Part shown: piece after piece, positions 35,067 to 44,566 of the stretch
Layout: every line of letters begins with the position of its first letter
Numbering within the stretch: the first letter of the stretch is position 1
Assembly (NCBI RefSeq): GCF_900218065.1
Contig: NZ_OBMU01000002.1
Span: 264,232 to 328,231 of the forward strand
DNA from: Novosphingobium sp. Chol11
GTDB taxonomy: Bacteria; Pseudomonadota; Alphaproteobacteria; Sphingomonadales; Sphingomonadaceae
Length of the DNA stretch: 64,000 nucleotides
Reading direction: 5' to 3'
Notes under the pieces: generated by a model
The model's database searches: none
What the model saw: the letters and a program-made list of their open reading frames with translations, nothing else
What the model was told of the DNA's origin: nothing
Position numbers and translations under genes: made by a program

Positions 35067-36727
35067 TGCAAAGGCACCTCGATCCGCATCGCCAGCCCGG
35101 GCGCGTAGCGCATTATGTCCATGCGGCCGCCCAGGTCCCGAATGCGCGCCCGCAAGGATCGCGGCCAGCCGGGCTTGCGGCCGGATGCCGGCACCATGCC
35201 GCAGCCATTGTCGGAGATGGTGAGGCGCAGGGCGTCATCCTGCTGGTTCAGTTCAACGGACAAGCGGGTCGCGCCGCCATGTCGCACCGCATTGGCTGTC
35301 GCCTCGCTCAGCAATTGCCTGAGTTCACGGTGAAGATCGCCTGACGCCTCCATGTCGGGCGGGTCGATCGACAGGGCGATATCGCATCCCCATTGGTCGG
35401 CCAGTTCATCGGCGCTCTGGGCGAGCGACAGGGAAAGAAGGCGCACGGGCGGCGCTTCTGTGTCGCGGCTGCCCTCGACGAACAGGCGGATGCGGCGCTG
35501 TTGTTCGGCCATGACGCTCGCGACGCTGTCCAGCGCCCCGCGCGCGCCTTCGGGCAGGCTCATGCCGGCGGCCTTCAGTTTCAGCGAGGCGGCGGTCAGT
35601 TCCTGCAGAACGCTGTCGTGCAGGTCGCGCGCCAGCCGGATGCGTTCCTGCCCGCGTGCATTGTCGGCAATCGCATGGATCAACTCCCATCGTTCCAGCT
35701 CATGCCCGATGCGAAGCGCGGTGATCTGCGTCAGATGCTGCGTTTCTTCGTGATGATTGGCGGAGCCGATGACGAACAGCCTGTCCGCGCTCCCGGCGCT
35801 CCCTACGGGAGCTGATCGCACTCCGGCCGGGTCGGCAGATAGTTTTTCCCACCCGGCGGCGGCGGCGATCGCGTCCAGCTCTGCTGCATCGCTGCGCCGG
35901 AAAAGCTCTTTCCATTCCCGCTTCGGGCTTCTGGCGCGCCAGAAGGAGGGATCATCGATTTCCGCAATCCTGAGGCCCCCCGCGCCCCACAATGCGACGG
36001 TTCCGCCGGAGCCTTTCTGATTTTGCCAGAGCAGCAGCACCTGGCTGACGCCGAGAAGCTCCGACGCATGACGCAGCATGTCGCTCAACAACAGCCGCCG
36101 GTCCGTCGGGGCGGGGGCCGGATACCAGCTGGCCAGTTGAGCGAAGCGGTGGCTGCTCCGCGCGCGGCATGCGCCGAAATAGCCGAGCATGGCCGCCGCC
36201 ACGAGGAAATAGGCCGACCGCATGATCAACAGGTTGAGTTCGGACTCCCCATCCTGCAAATCCTGCCATCCCAGTGCTACCAGCAACAGCTGCATGACGA
36301 CCGCGCCCAGCACGGCGCCCAGCATGTCCCAGCGGAGCGTCGTCGCCAGCAGGATGAACGGCAGAAAAGGGAAAAATGGACTGCTAAGCTCATCCGTCAG
36401 ATAGACGAGCGCGCCAAGCGCCAGCAGGTCTATGCCGTGAATGATCAGATGCAGCTTGCTTTCCAGCGGCCAGCGCGGCGGCGTCAGGGCCAGCCAGAGC
36501 GAAAAGGCGATATAGCTTGCCAGCAGCAAATGCGCTTCGGCAAGGAAACCGGCCGGGCGTGTCGGGTCCAGGTAGATGGCCAAGGCGGCGAACAGCACCG
36601 TGACCAGCCTGCCCGCCGATATCAGCCATTCAGGATCGGCACCAACGCGCAATCGCCCCAGAAGAGAGCTTCTTCGTAATGCCGCCAACATGCGCGGCGC
36701 CGGTTCTGGCATTTTGCGCGTACGCAT
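35063..36727 (-). CDS. NarX/DesK-type sensor histidine kinase (HisKA_3)
   Basis: This 554-residue kinase has about six N-terminal transmembrane helices (to about residue 190), a GAF-like middle, a HisKA_3 dimerisation segment with phosphoacceptor histidine in RIRLARDLHDSVLQEL, and an ATPase with the N-box EATANAVRHGG and SDNGCGM. It forms a pair with the downstream response regulator. The signal is unknown; the membrane region has little periplasmic sequence, so a membrane or intracellular signal is likely. M6 is an alternative start. Confidence 0.87.
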   Translation of the reverse strand: MRTRKMPEPAPRMLAALRRSSLLGRLRVGADPEWLISAGRLVTVLFAALAIYLDPTRPAGFLAEAHLLLASYIAFSLWLALTPPRWPLESKLHLIIHGIDLLALGALVYLTDELSSPFFPFLPFILLATTLRWDMLGAVLGAVVMQLLLVALGWQDLQDGESELNLLIMRSAYFLVAAAMLGYFGACRARSSHRFAQLASWYPAPAPTDRRLLLSDMLRHASELLGVSQVLLLWQNQKGSGGTVALWGAGGLRIAEIDDPSFWRARSPKREWKELFRRSDAAELDAIAAAAGWEKLSADPAGVRSAPVGSAGSADRLFVIGSANHHEETQHLTQITALRIGHELERWELIHAIADNARGQERIRLARDLHDSVLQELTAASLKLKAAGMSLPEGARGALDSVASVMAEQQRRIRLFVEGSRDTEAPPVRLLSLSLAQSADELADQWGCDIALSIDPPDMEASGDLHRELRQLLSEATANAVRHGGATRLSVELNQQDDALRLTISDNGCGMVPASGRKPGWPRSLRARIRDLGGRMDIMRYAPGLAMRIEVPLQ

Positions 36728-36816
36728 ATCTTTGCGAGGATTGTCACGAACTTACATGATGCACAAATGCGATTATGGATAAGAGGCTGAAGGCAACGGC
36801 CAATCCCGCGCACACA

Positions 36817-39800
36817 TCAGCCGATCATCATCAGACTGGCGTTTCCGCCAGCGGCAGTGGTGTTGATCGATATCGACACCTCTTCGAGCAACCAGTCGCA
36901 ATGATAGGCGAGGGGCTGGTCCTGGTCGGCGGCATGGACCGGGATGATCGGCCCGGGCATGGCCGCGGCTTCGGCCACCGCCCGGGCGACCGTCATTCCG
37001 TCGCCTTCTACCAGCACGACGGAACAGGGGCCGTCCGCCCAAGCGGAAAAGGCGGCGGCGATATGGGGCGGCAGGTCGTCAGGCAGCGGCTCTTCGACCA
37101 CGCCCCGGTTACCGGTCGCCAGCACCGCCGCCATCTGTTCGAACAAGCCATGCGGCGTCTGGGGCTTCATCCCTATCCGGCCACGGGGGTGAAGGCTGTA
37201 GAGGTTGCTTTCCCCCACCGGCCCGGGCAGCGCAAGCTTGGTTCCCAGCGCAGAGGCAGCGGCATAGTCGCGGGCTTTCGCCGCGCTGGCCCATTCACCC
37301 TTTGCTTCCAGCCATTCGGCGAAATCATGGATCGGCGAAGCGGCACCCCGTTCCCGGTGACGCAGGACGGGCGGCCGGACCACCAGCCTGCGAAGGTAGA
37401 GCGGCCCGCCCGCCTTTGGGCCTGTTCCCGACAACCCCCGCCCGCCGAACGGCTGGACGCCCACGATCGCGCCGATCATGTTGCGGTTCACATAGAGATT
37501 GCCCGCCTGAACGCGCGCCGTGACATGATCGATGGTCTCATCCAGTCGGGTGTGCAGGCCGAAGGTCAGGCCATAGCCAGTCGCATCGATCGCATCGATC
37601 AGCGCATCCAGCCGCTCGCGCCGGAACCGCACGACATGCAGGACGGGGCCGAAAACTTCCTGTTCAAGCTCTGCGATATCGCCGATTTCGATGATCGTCG
37701 GCGCGACGAAGCTGCCATGCGCCGCCTCGACAGGAAGGGCGAGTTGATCGATATGCGCGCCGCGCTCGCGCATCCTGGCGATGTGTTTTTCGATCCCGGC
37801 CTTGGCCTGCTCTGTGATCACCGGACCGATGTCGACCTTCAGCGCGTCGGGCCGGCCGACACGCATTTCACGCAGTGCGCCCTTCAGCATCAGCAGGATT
37901 CGATCCGCCACCTCTTCCTGCAGGCACAGCACACGAAGCGCGGAGCAGCGCTGGCCAGCACTGTCGAAGGCCGACACCAGCACATCCGCCACCACCTGTT
38001 CTGCAAGGGCGGATGAATCGACGATCATCGCATTCTGGCCGCCCGTTTCGGCAACCAGCGGGATAGGGCGTCCCGCAGGGGAAAGCCGCTTTGCAAGCTC
38101 GCCCTGTATCATCCGCGCGACAGCGGTCGAGCCGGTGAACATGACGCCTGCCGTGTCCGGCGCTGCCACAAGGGCGCTGCCCAACAGCCCATCGCCAGGG
38201 GTCAGCTGAAGGGCATGGGCCGGCACGCCCGCCTCGTGCAGCAGGCGCACGGCCTCAGCCGCTATCAAAGGCGTCTGGCCCGCCGGTTTGGCGAGCACCG
38301 GATTGCCCGCGACCAGAGCGGCGGCGACCTGCCCGGTGAAGATCGCCAGGGGGAAATTCCATGGACTGATGCAGATGATGGGCCCCAAGGGCTGCTGCTC
38401 GGCGCCGAAGCTGGTGCGTGCCTGCATTGCATAATAGCGCAGGAAATCGACCGCCTCGCGCACTTCCGCGATGGCGTTTGGAAGCGATTTTCCAGCCTCC
38501 CGGATCAGCAGGCCGAGCAGGATCGGCATGCGCGCCTGCATCGCGTCGGCTGCGCGCTCCAATATCGCTGCGCGCTCGTCCACGGGCTTGCTACCCCAGT
38601 TTGAGGAGGCAGCGTGGGCGACAAGGGCGGCGGCATCTTCCGCCGCCACTTCCATCACCGTGCCGACCCTGTCCCGATGATCGGCGGGATTGACGATCGC
38701 TCGCTCTTCGCCTGACCCGAAAGTCGGGGCCGCCGTCCAGCCGATCTCTGCGCTTTCACGAAGGGCCAGCGACAGGGCGGCGAGCGTTGTTTCGTCGCTC
38801 AAATCGAAACCCGCCGAATTGCGGCGATCGGGATAGATATGGGCAGGCAACGCTATCTGGTCATGCCTGACTCGTGGATGGGGCATGGCGCGGACCAGTT
38901 CGACTGGATCAGCGGTCAGATCTTCCAGCCGAACCGCCGGATCGCCGATGCGGTGGACGAAGGAGGAATTGGCGCCATTTTCAAGCAGGCGGCGGACAAG
39001 ATAGGCAAGCAGCGTGTCATGCGTGCCCACGGGCGCATAAATGCGGCACGGCCGGTCAAGCTTGTCCTTGCCCACCACCTGCTCGTACAGCGGCTCGCCC
39101 ATGCCATGCAGGCACTGGAACTCATATTGGCCGCTCCTGAAATCCGGCCCGGCGATGCGGTAGATGGTCGCGAGCGTCTGGGCGTTATGCGTCGCGAACT
39201 GCGGGAAAACTGCGTCAGGTGCCGCAAGCAGCTTTTGCGCGCAGGCGATATAGGCGACGTCGGTATGCACCTTGCGGGTATAGACCGGGAAGTCGGCAAG
39301 GCCGTCCACCTGTGCCCGCTTGATCTCCGCGTCCCAATAGGCGCCCTTTACCAGACGGACCATGATGCGGCGTCCGGAACGCCGGGCAAGGTCGATGATC
39401 CATTCGATCACGAACGGACAACGCTTGCCATAGGCCTGGATGACGAAGCCCAGGCCGTCCCATCCGGCAAGGTCGCGATCGGTCGCCAGGCTTTCGAGAA
39501 GGTCGAGCGAAAGTTCGAGCCGGTCCATTTCCTCGGCATCGATATTAAGGCCGATGTCATAGCTTTTGGCGAGCAGGGCCAGCTGCCTTACCCGGGGCAG
39601 CAGTTCGCCCATGACCCGTTCCGCCTGCGCACGGACATAGCGCGGATGAAGCGCGGACAGCTTGATCGAAATGCCGGGCCCTTCATAGATGCCGCGCCCA
39701 CCGGCCGCCTTTCCGATCGCGTGGATGGCGCGTTCATAGTCGGCATGATAGCGGTCGGCATCCGCAGCGGTCGCCGCTGCCTCGCCCAGCATGTCATAGC

Positions 39801-40422
39801 TGTAGCGAAAGCCTTTCGCTTCCAGGTTGCGCGCCCGCTTCAAGGCTTGGGAGATCGTCTCTCCGGTGACGAACTGTTCGCCCATCATCCGCATGGCGAG
39901 ATCGACGCCGCGGCGGATCACCGGCTCCCCGGCGCGCGCCACCAGACGCGTCAGCGCGGCGCCAAGCCCACGGTCATCGACGCTGCCGACCAGCTTGCCC
40001 GTGACGACCAGCCCCCATGTGGCCGCATTGACGAACAACGACTTGCCGCCGCCCACATGGGCGCTCCAGTCGCCGCCAGCCAGCTTGTCGCGGATCAGCG
40101 CGTCCCGGGTCGCGTCGTCAGGGATACGCAGCAATGCCTCGGCAAGGCACATCAGCGCGACGCCCTCTTCGCGGGACAGCGAATATTCCTGGATCAGCGC
40201 TTCCACGCCGCTGCCGCTGCGGTTGGCGCGGAGCGTCGTCACCAGCTGGCGGGCGATTTGTCTGATCGCTTCCCGGTCCGGCCCATCCAAAGTTGCGGTC
40301 TCCAGCAGCGGCGCCACGCATGCCGCTTCATCGCGGCGATAGGCGGCCGTGATCGCCTGCCGAAGCGGGCTTTGCGATCGGATCGGGGGCGCGAAGGCGT
40401 GGAAGACGGCGTGATGGGGCAT
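36817..40422 (-). CDS. putA: Bifunctional proline dehydrogenase / P5C dehydrogenase
   Basis: This 1201-residue enzyme converts proline to glutamate in two steps. The proline dehydrogenase barrel (about 150-480) has LSALHPRY, NIDAEEMDRLELSLDLLE and RLVKGAYWDAEIKRAQ. The aldehyde dehydrogenase half (about 560-1030) has ISPWNFPLAIF, glutamate in AETGGQNAMI and catalytic cysteine in GQRCSALRV. It ends with the conserved SINTTAAGGNASLMMIG tail of long PutAs. No ribbon-helix-helix DNA-binding domain is visible, so it is not the autoregulating type. ATG 40422 is preferred over an in-frame TTG at 40440. Confidence 0.95.
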   Translation of the reverse strand: MPHHAVFHAFAPPIRSQSPLRQAITAAYRRDEAACVAPLLETATLDGPDREAIRQIARQLVTTLRANRSGSGVEALIQEYSLSREEGVALMCLAEALLRIPDDATRDALIRDKLAGGDWSAHVGGGKSLFVNAATWGLVVTGKLVGSVDDRGLGAALTRLVARAGEPVIRRGVDLAMRMMGEQFVTGETISQALKRARNLEAKGFRYSYDMLGEAAATAADADRYHADYERAIHAIGKAAGGRGIYEGPGISIKLSALHPRYVRAQAERVMGELLPRVRQLALLAKSYDIGLNIDAEEMDRLELSLDLLESLATDRDLAGWDGLGFVIQAYGKRCPFVIEWIIDLARRSGRRIMVRLVKGAYWDAEIKRAQVDGLADFPVYTRKVHTDVAYIACAQKLLAAPDAVFPQFATHNAQTLATIYRIAGPDFRSGQYEFQCLHGMGEPLYEQVVGKDKLDRPCRIYAPVGTHDTLLAYLVRRLLENGANSSFVHRIGDPAVRLEDLTADPVELVRAMPHPRVRHDQIALPAHIYPDRRNSAGFDLSDETTLAALSLALRESAEIGWTAAPTFGSGEERAIVNPADHRDRVGTVMEVAAEDAAALVAHAASSNWGSKPVDERAAILERAADAMQARMPILLGLLIREAGKSLPNAIAEVREAVDFLRYYAMQARTSFGAEQQPLGPIICISPWNFPLAIFTGQVAAALVAGNPVLAKPAGQTPLIAAEAVRLLHEAGVPAHALQLTPGDGLLGSALVAAPDTAGVMFTGSTAVARMIQGELAKRLSPAGRPIPLVAETGGQNAMIVDSSALAEQVVADVLVSAFDSAGQRCSALRVLCLQEEVADRILLMLKGALREMRVGRPDALKVDIGPVITEQAKAGIEKHIARMRERGAHIDQLALPVEAAHGSFVAPTIIEIGDIAELEQEVFGPVLHVVRFRRERLDALIDAIDATGYGLTFGLHTRLDETIDHVTARVQAGNLYVNRNMIGAIVGVQPFGGRGLSGTGPKAGGPLYLRRLVVRPPVLRHRERGAASPIHDFAEWLEAKGEWASAAKARDYAAASALGTKLALPGPVGESNLYSLHPRGRIGMKPQTPHGLFEQMAAVLATGNRGVVEEPLPDDLPPHIAAAFSAWADGPCSVVLVEGDGMTVARAVAEAAAMPGPIIPVHAADQDQPLAYHCDWLLEEVSISINTTAAGGNASLMMIG

Positions 40423-40599
40423 GGCCAGCAAATTATCCAAAGATCTTAGGCGTCATATAGGGATAGAACGCCCTGAATTCCGACTTCCCGCAACGCAAAA
40501 TGTACAGCAAGTGAGCTAGTCCCGCTTTGCGCATGCGAGCGCGAGCGTGTAGTTACCGGCGTCCGGGCAAGAAACTGCTGCCCTAGGGAGGAGAGGCCA

Positions 40600-41583
40600 A
40601 TGGCTGAGTGGCGGCATCATTGGGCCGATATCAATGGCCTCACCATGCATTATGTCGAGCAGGGTCAGGGGCCGCTGGTGGTGCTGGCGCACGGATTTCC
40701 GCACAGCTGGTTCAGCTGGCGGCACCAGATCGCAGCCATCGCCGCCGCAGGATATCGCGTCGTCGCCTTCGATCTGCGCGGCATGGGGCAGACAAGCGCC
40801 CCGATCGAAGTGGAAGCCTATGACGTTCAGCATACGATGGGCGATCTCGTCGGCTTGCTCGACCATCTAGGCGAGGAACGGGCCGTGTTTGCTGGCCTCG
40901 ATTTCGGGCTCTTCGCCATTTACGACATGGCCTATCACTGGCCCCAACGCATGCGCGCCATCATCGGGCTGGGCAATCCGGCCTGGCCTCATGACCGGGA
41001 CCGCTCGCCGCTGACCGCCGCCCGCGACGTGGCGAAAAAGCATTTCTATCATATCGACTATTTCACGCGGCAGCCGGGCGTTGCCAAAGCCGCGCTTGAT
41101 GCAGAACCGCGCGCGTTTCTGAAGCGGGTCTTTTACGCGCTCTCCGGCGATTATCATTATGTCGACGTTTGGAAGCACCCGCCCGGCACATCCTATCTCG
41201 ATGCCCTGCCCGAACCACCGCCATTGCCATGGCCGTGGCTGAGCGAGTTGGAGCTTGAGTTCTTCGTGAGCGACTATGCCCGATCCGGATTTCTGGGCGG
41301 GCTGAACTGGTATCGGGCCATGGACCTGCGCTGGGCCTATCGCCGCCAGTTCGAGAACATGCCCAACCCCGTGCCCTTCTATTTCCTGACAAGCGAGAAT
41401 GACACGGACATGGAAGCTTTCCATGGTGACGATCCATTGGCGAAGTTGCCAAGCCAATATGCCGACCTGCGCCGCGTCGAGATCCTGCCCAAAGCTGGAC
41501 ATATGCTCCAGATGGAGCGCGCGGCCGAAGTCAGCGCCCGCATGGTGGAGTTCCTGGCCGACATCGGCAGGTCGGAAGGCTGA
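40600..41583 (+). CDS. Alpha/beta hydrolase, epoxide hydrolase or dehalogenase type
   Basis: This 327-residue enzyme has the oxyanion motif HGFP (31-34), nucleophile D101 in AGLDFGLFA and the general-base histidine in KAGHMLQMER. An aspartate nucleophile points to epoxide hydrolase or haloalkane/haloacetate dehalogenase rather than esterase. GGAGGAGAGG precedes the ATG. It lies between PutA and the second catabolic patch, with a terminator-like hairpin after it. Confidence 0.85.
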   Translation: MAEWRHHWADINGLTMHYVEQGQGPLVVLAHGFPHSWFSWRHQIAAIAAAGYRVVAFDLRGMGQTSAPIEVEAYDVQHTMGDLVGLLDHLGEERAVFAGLDFGLFAIYDMAYHWPQRMRAIIGLGNPAWPHDRDRSPLTAARDVAKKHFYHIDYFTRQPGVAKAALDAEPRAFLKRVFYALSGDYHYVDVWKHPPGTSYLDALPEPPPLPWPWLSELELEFFVSDYARSGFLGGLNWYRAMDLRWAYRRQFENMPNPVPFYFLTSENDTDMEAFHGDDPLAKLPSQYADLRRVEILPKAGHMLQMERAAEVSARMVEFLADIGRSEG

Positions 41584-41648
41584 TGCCTGGGAGGGCATAG
41601 GCTTCAGGCGGAGCGGGTGTCATGTTGACTTTGAGCTAGGCCAATGAA

Positions 41649-41676
41649 AAGGCCTGCAGCGTGAGTTGCGGGCCTT
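41649..41676. terminator. Terminator-like hairpin
   Basis: A 10-bp stem (AAGGCCTGCA with TGCGGGCCTT, one G-U pair) and an 8-base loop lie between the converging hydrolase and dioxygenase-like genes. There is only a weak T-rich tail. Confidence 0.5.
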
Positions 41677-41704
41677 GTTGCTGGTTCTTCGCTGCCCTTG
41701 ATTC

Positions 41705-42751
41705 CTATTCAGCCGCCAGGCCATATTCCGGCGGCATGATCGTGGGCAGGCCGGGATCGAAATGGGCGGTCAGCAACTGGATGAACTCCCCGTCATGCAG
41801 CGGATCCGTCGGCATCTTGAACGGAACGCCGCGAGCGCGCAGTTCCGACAGGAAGATGCCGAACACCCGCTCATGCGACAAGTCATCGCTATGATCGAGC
41901 ACCAGCGACATTTCATCTAGGTCCATGAAAATATCCGCTCCCCAATGGACCAGGAACCGGACTTCGTCGGCGGGCAACTGCTGGATGACTTTGCCATCGG
42001 TCTTGATCTGCCAGTCGCTGGATGACGGATCGGCCGCGATGACGGAGTCGATCGCCAGACCCTCGGGCCTGCGCAGGTCTTCCGGGCCGCAGGAGTTGGC
42101 GCCGTGATACATGACCTCGTTCTCGACGACGGCGGCGCGCCCCCACATCGGCGCATAAAGCTGCTTGGGCTGGCCCTGAGGACCATCGGGCCAGTAAGTG
42201 AAGCCCCCGCCGATCTGCCCCTTATAATACCAGGTTAGAACCTGCGCCTTCTTGATCTGCCACTCGCGGAACAGGCCCGACTTGGTCATCAGCCCGACGA
42301 GCCAGGACGGAGAATTCTGGATGGTGATGCCGCGAAAGTCGGCGCCATCGACGTGAGGCGTGCCGCCCGAACTAGAAGGACCCTGAATGTTGCAGAGCAT
42401 CAGGTTCGGCGTCGCATATTTGGCGTTCCAATAGCCACGCACCAGTTCAAGGAACCTGGAATTGAGGAAGCAATCCTCGATTTCCGGGTAGAGGCTGGCA
42501 TGGCCGCGTCCCAGGGTCGCCCGGAACACCGGGCTCAGGAACATGTCCCATGTGGGCACAAAGCCTTCGGGAAGGCTTCCGGACGTCGTGGCGATCACTT
42601 CTTCGGGGGAAGAAAACTCCTGCGACAGGATCGTCTTCCACGGTCCTTTGTCGCGCATGACGTTGAAAAGCCTTTGGCGCTGATCTTCGCTGAAGGCGGC
42701 TTCTACTAACTGCGGTTCTGCGACGGGCCGCAGAAATGCGTTATTGTTCAT
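41705..42751 (-). CDS. Uncharacterised protein, paralogue of 5208-6272 (possible dioxygenase fold)
   Basis: This 348-residue protein aligns end to end with the protein at 5208-6272 without gaps over the first 240 residues. It keeps H133-x-D135 (TPHVDGADFRG), GGGFTYWPDGP, H216 (NEVMYHGANSCGP) and arginines at 227-228. These match a Fe(II)/2-oxoglutarate facial triad by order and spacing, but the family is not firmly identified. Neighbours are an epoxide-hydrolase-like enzyme, an MFS carrier and a flavin monooxygenase. Unlike its paralogue it has no intact VOC gene beside it. Confidence 0.55.
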   Translation of the reverse strand: MNNNAFLRPVAEPQLVEAAFSEDQRQRLFNVMRDKGPWKTILSQEFSSPEEVIATTSGSLPEGFVPTWDMFLSPVFRATLGRGHASLYPEIEDCFLNSRFLELVRGYWNAKYATPNLMLCNIQGPSSSGGTPHVDGADFRGITIQNSPSWLVGLMTKSGLFREWQIKKAQVLTWYYKGQIGGGFTYWPDGPQGQPKQLYAPMWGRAAVVENEVMYHGANSCGPEDLRRPEGLAIDSVIAADPSSSDWQIKTDGKVIQQLPADEVRFLVHWGADIFMDLDEMSLVLDHSDDLSHERVFGIFLSELRARGVPFKMPTDPLHDGEFIQLLTAHFDPGLPTIMPPEYGLAAE

Positions 42752-43094
42752 GGCTATTTCCTCACAGCCCGAAGGCTTCCTCTAACTGGCGCACCAGATG
42801 GCGGCGCTGCGGATCACCACGCCACGAAAGGGTGCATTTTAGCGAGCACGCCCCGAAGGCATAAATTCCGCGCCGGCAAAGTGTGGACAAAGTTCAACGA
42901 TTGTCAATCCCGTGCTGCAAAGGTCATGTCCTGGCCGAGAGTGAAAAAGAGGGGCTTGACTAAAGGTTGACGTGGACCAACAATTCCGCGGGCTTCGGGA
43001 AAGCAGTGCGCGAGTTGAGTGAAGCGAGTGCCGTCTTCCGGAAAATGTTGGAACGGCCGCGGGATGCCCGCCGGTCGGATAAGGCGGTTACTGC
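42752..43094. other. 343-bp divergent intergenic region
   Basis: This gap separates the dioxygenase-like gene (leftward) and the MFS gene (rightward) and must hold both promoters. No palindrome, small gene or hairpin stood out. ATAAGGCGG near the right end is the likely MFS ribosome site. Confidence 0.5.
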
Positions 43095-44369
43095 ATGATG
43101 GAACATGTGCGTGCGGATGCATTTGATACGGGAACGGCGCGACTGAGACGCGGCATGCTGGTTCGCGCCATGCTTGCGCAGAATACCGGCACCGGCTGCG
43201 CCTTTGGCGGGTTGGCCATAACCGTTCTCGCGCTGCAGGATCGGTATGGCGCATCTTTGGGCATGGCGGCGATGGCGCTCTCCCTTGCCGTTCTTTCCAT
43301 GACTGCGTTCGGCCCGCTGATCGCCGGTGCCATCGCCCGCTGGGGTCTGCGCCGGATCATGCCGGCAGGAGTGCTGCTCTCCCTCATCGGATATATCTCC
43401 CTTGCCTATGCGCCGAGCATGCTGTTCGCCCTCGCGGCCTGTGGTCTTCTGATCGGACCGGGCGCGGCCTTGTTTGCCGCCCTTCCGCCAGCTGTACTGG
43501 CGGGCGGCTGGTATCCCGAAGCGCGTGGCAAGGTGATGGGCATCACCTATCTGCCCCTGTTTACGACAGTCATTCCGGTGGTGGGCGTCAGCATCGTCCA
43601 GACTTATGGGCTGAAGGTCTTCTTTCTCTCGCTCGCCGCCCTGCACCTGCTGTTGCTGCCCTTGATGCTGGGCGTGGTCGATCCGTCGATGGAGGCGCTG
43701 GACGATCAAGGGCCTGCCGAAAGCCCGGGCTTGGGTTCTCGCCATATCGTCATCCTTGGCGGCGCGATGTTCTGGATGATCGCGGTGGCAGACGGCATCC
43801 TGAACGGCACCGCTATTACCGGGGGCGCGCACATTTTGCCAATCGTCACGGAATATAAGGCGTCGATGGAGGCAGGAGCCGTGCTGCTCGCCGTTTCCGG
43901 CGCGTCCAGCATCATGGGTTCCCTGTTTTCCGGCTATGCCTGCGACCGCATCGGTGCTGCCAATACGCTGGGTCTGGCCGGAGTAGGCTTCGCCATCGCC
44001 TGGGTCCTGCTGGCGATTACCGGATGGATGCCTGCCCTGGTTGTTTCTTCGTTCCTCATAGGTCTGTGCGGTGCATCGGTGTTCCCGCCGCTCAACGCGC
44101 TGGTGGTGCAGATCTATGGGGCCGAGGCGCTGCCGAAAGTGCTCGGCCTGCTGGGCGTCATGACGCTTCCCTTCACCTTCCTCATGTCTCCCGCCGCTGG
44201 TTGGCTGCGCGACTATGCGGGCAATTATGAACCCGTCTTCATCGCAGTGGTGATAGCCAGCGGCGCAGCGGCCGCCATATTCTTCGGCATCAGCAGATAT
44301 CTTGCGCGCAACGGTGGATCAGTGAGCGACATACCGGAAGCCGTCCTGTCGCCCGTCAACCCGACCTGA
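43095..44369 (+). CDS. Major facilitator superfamily transporter
   Basis: This 424-residue carrier has twelve predicted transmembrane helices with the central cytoplasmic loop near residue 200-215 (VDPSMEALDDQGPAE). The overall pattern is like anion/cation or monocarboxylate (OFA-type) symporters. Tandem ATGs open the gene after ATAAGGCGG. Its position between two putative oxygenases suggests inner-membrane uptake of an aromatic acid or similar substrate, which is inferred. Confidence 0.87.
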   Translation: MMEHVRADAFDTGTARLRRGMLVRAMLAQNTGTGCAFGGLAITVLALQDRYGASLGMAAMALSLAVLSMTAFGPLIAGAIARWGLRRIMPAGVLLSLIGYISLAYAPSMLFALAACGLLIGPGAALFAALPPAVLAGGWYPEARGKVMGITYLPLFTTVIPVVGVSIVQTYGLKVFFLSLAALHLLLLPLMLGVVDPSMEALDDQGPAESPGLGSRHIVILGGAMFWMIAVADGILNGTAITGGAHILPIVTEYKASMEAGAVLLAVSGASSIMGSLFSGYACDRIGAANTLGLAGVGFAIAWVLLAITGWMPALVVSSFLIGLCGASVFPPLNALVVQIYGAEALPKVLGLLGVMTLPFTFLMSPAAGWLRDYAGNYEPVFIAVVIASGAAAAIFFGISRYLARNGGSVSDIPEAVLSPVNPT

Positions 44370-44566
44370 ATTCTTCCAGCCATCCGGAACATTTCAGGCT
44401 GCCGGTCGACCGCTCGGCGCGCGCTTGATAAATGTTGAACAACGCCAACGATTGAGAATTTTGAGGAGCGGTAAAGCGCTAGTCATACGGCCTTGGCGGA
44501 CCCGCCCTTCAGAAGATTGGAGGGAGAAAGTCGGATTGAGATAATCGCAAGAGAGGTTTTCCGGAG

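Noticed and set aside
38839..40449. Long antisense open frame opposite putA
   Set aside because: It shows no domain pattern and lies wholly within the PutA coding region.
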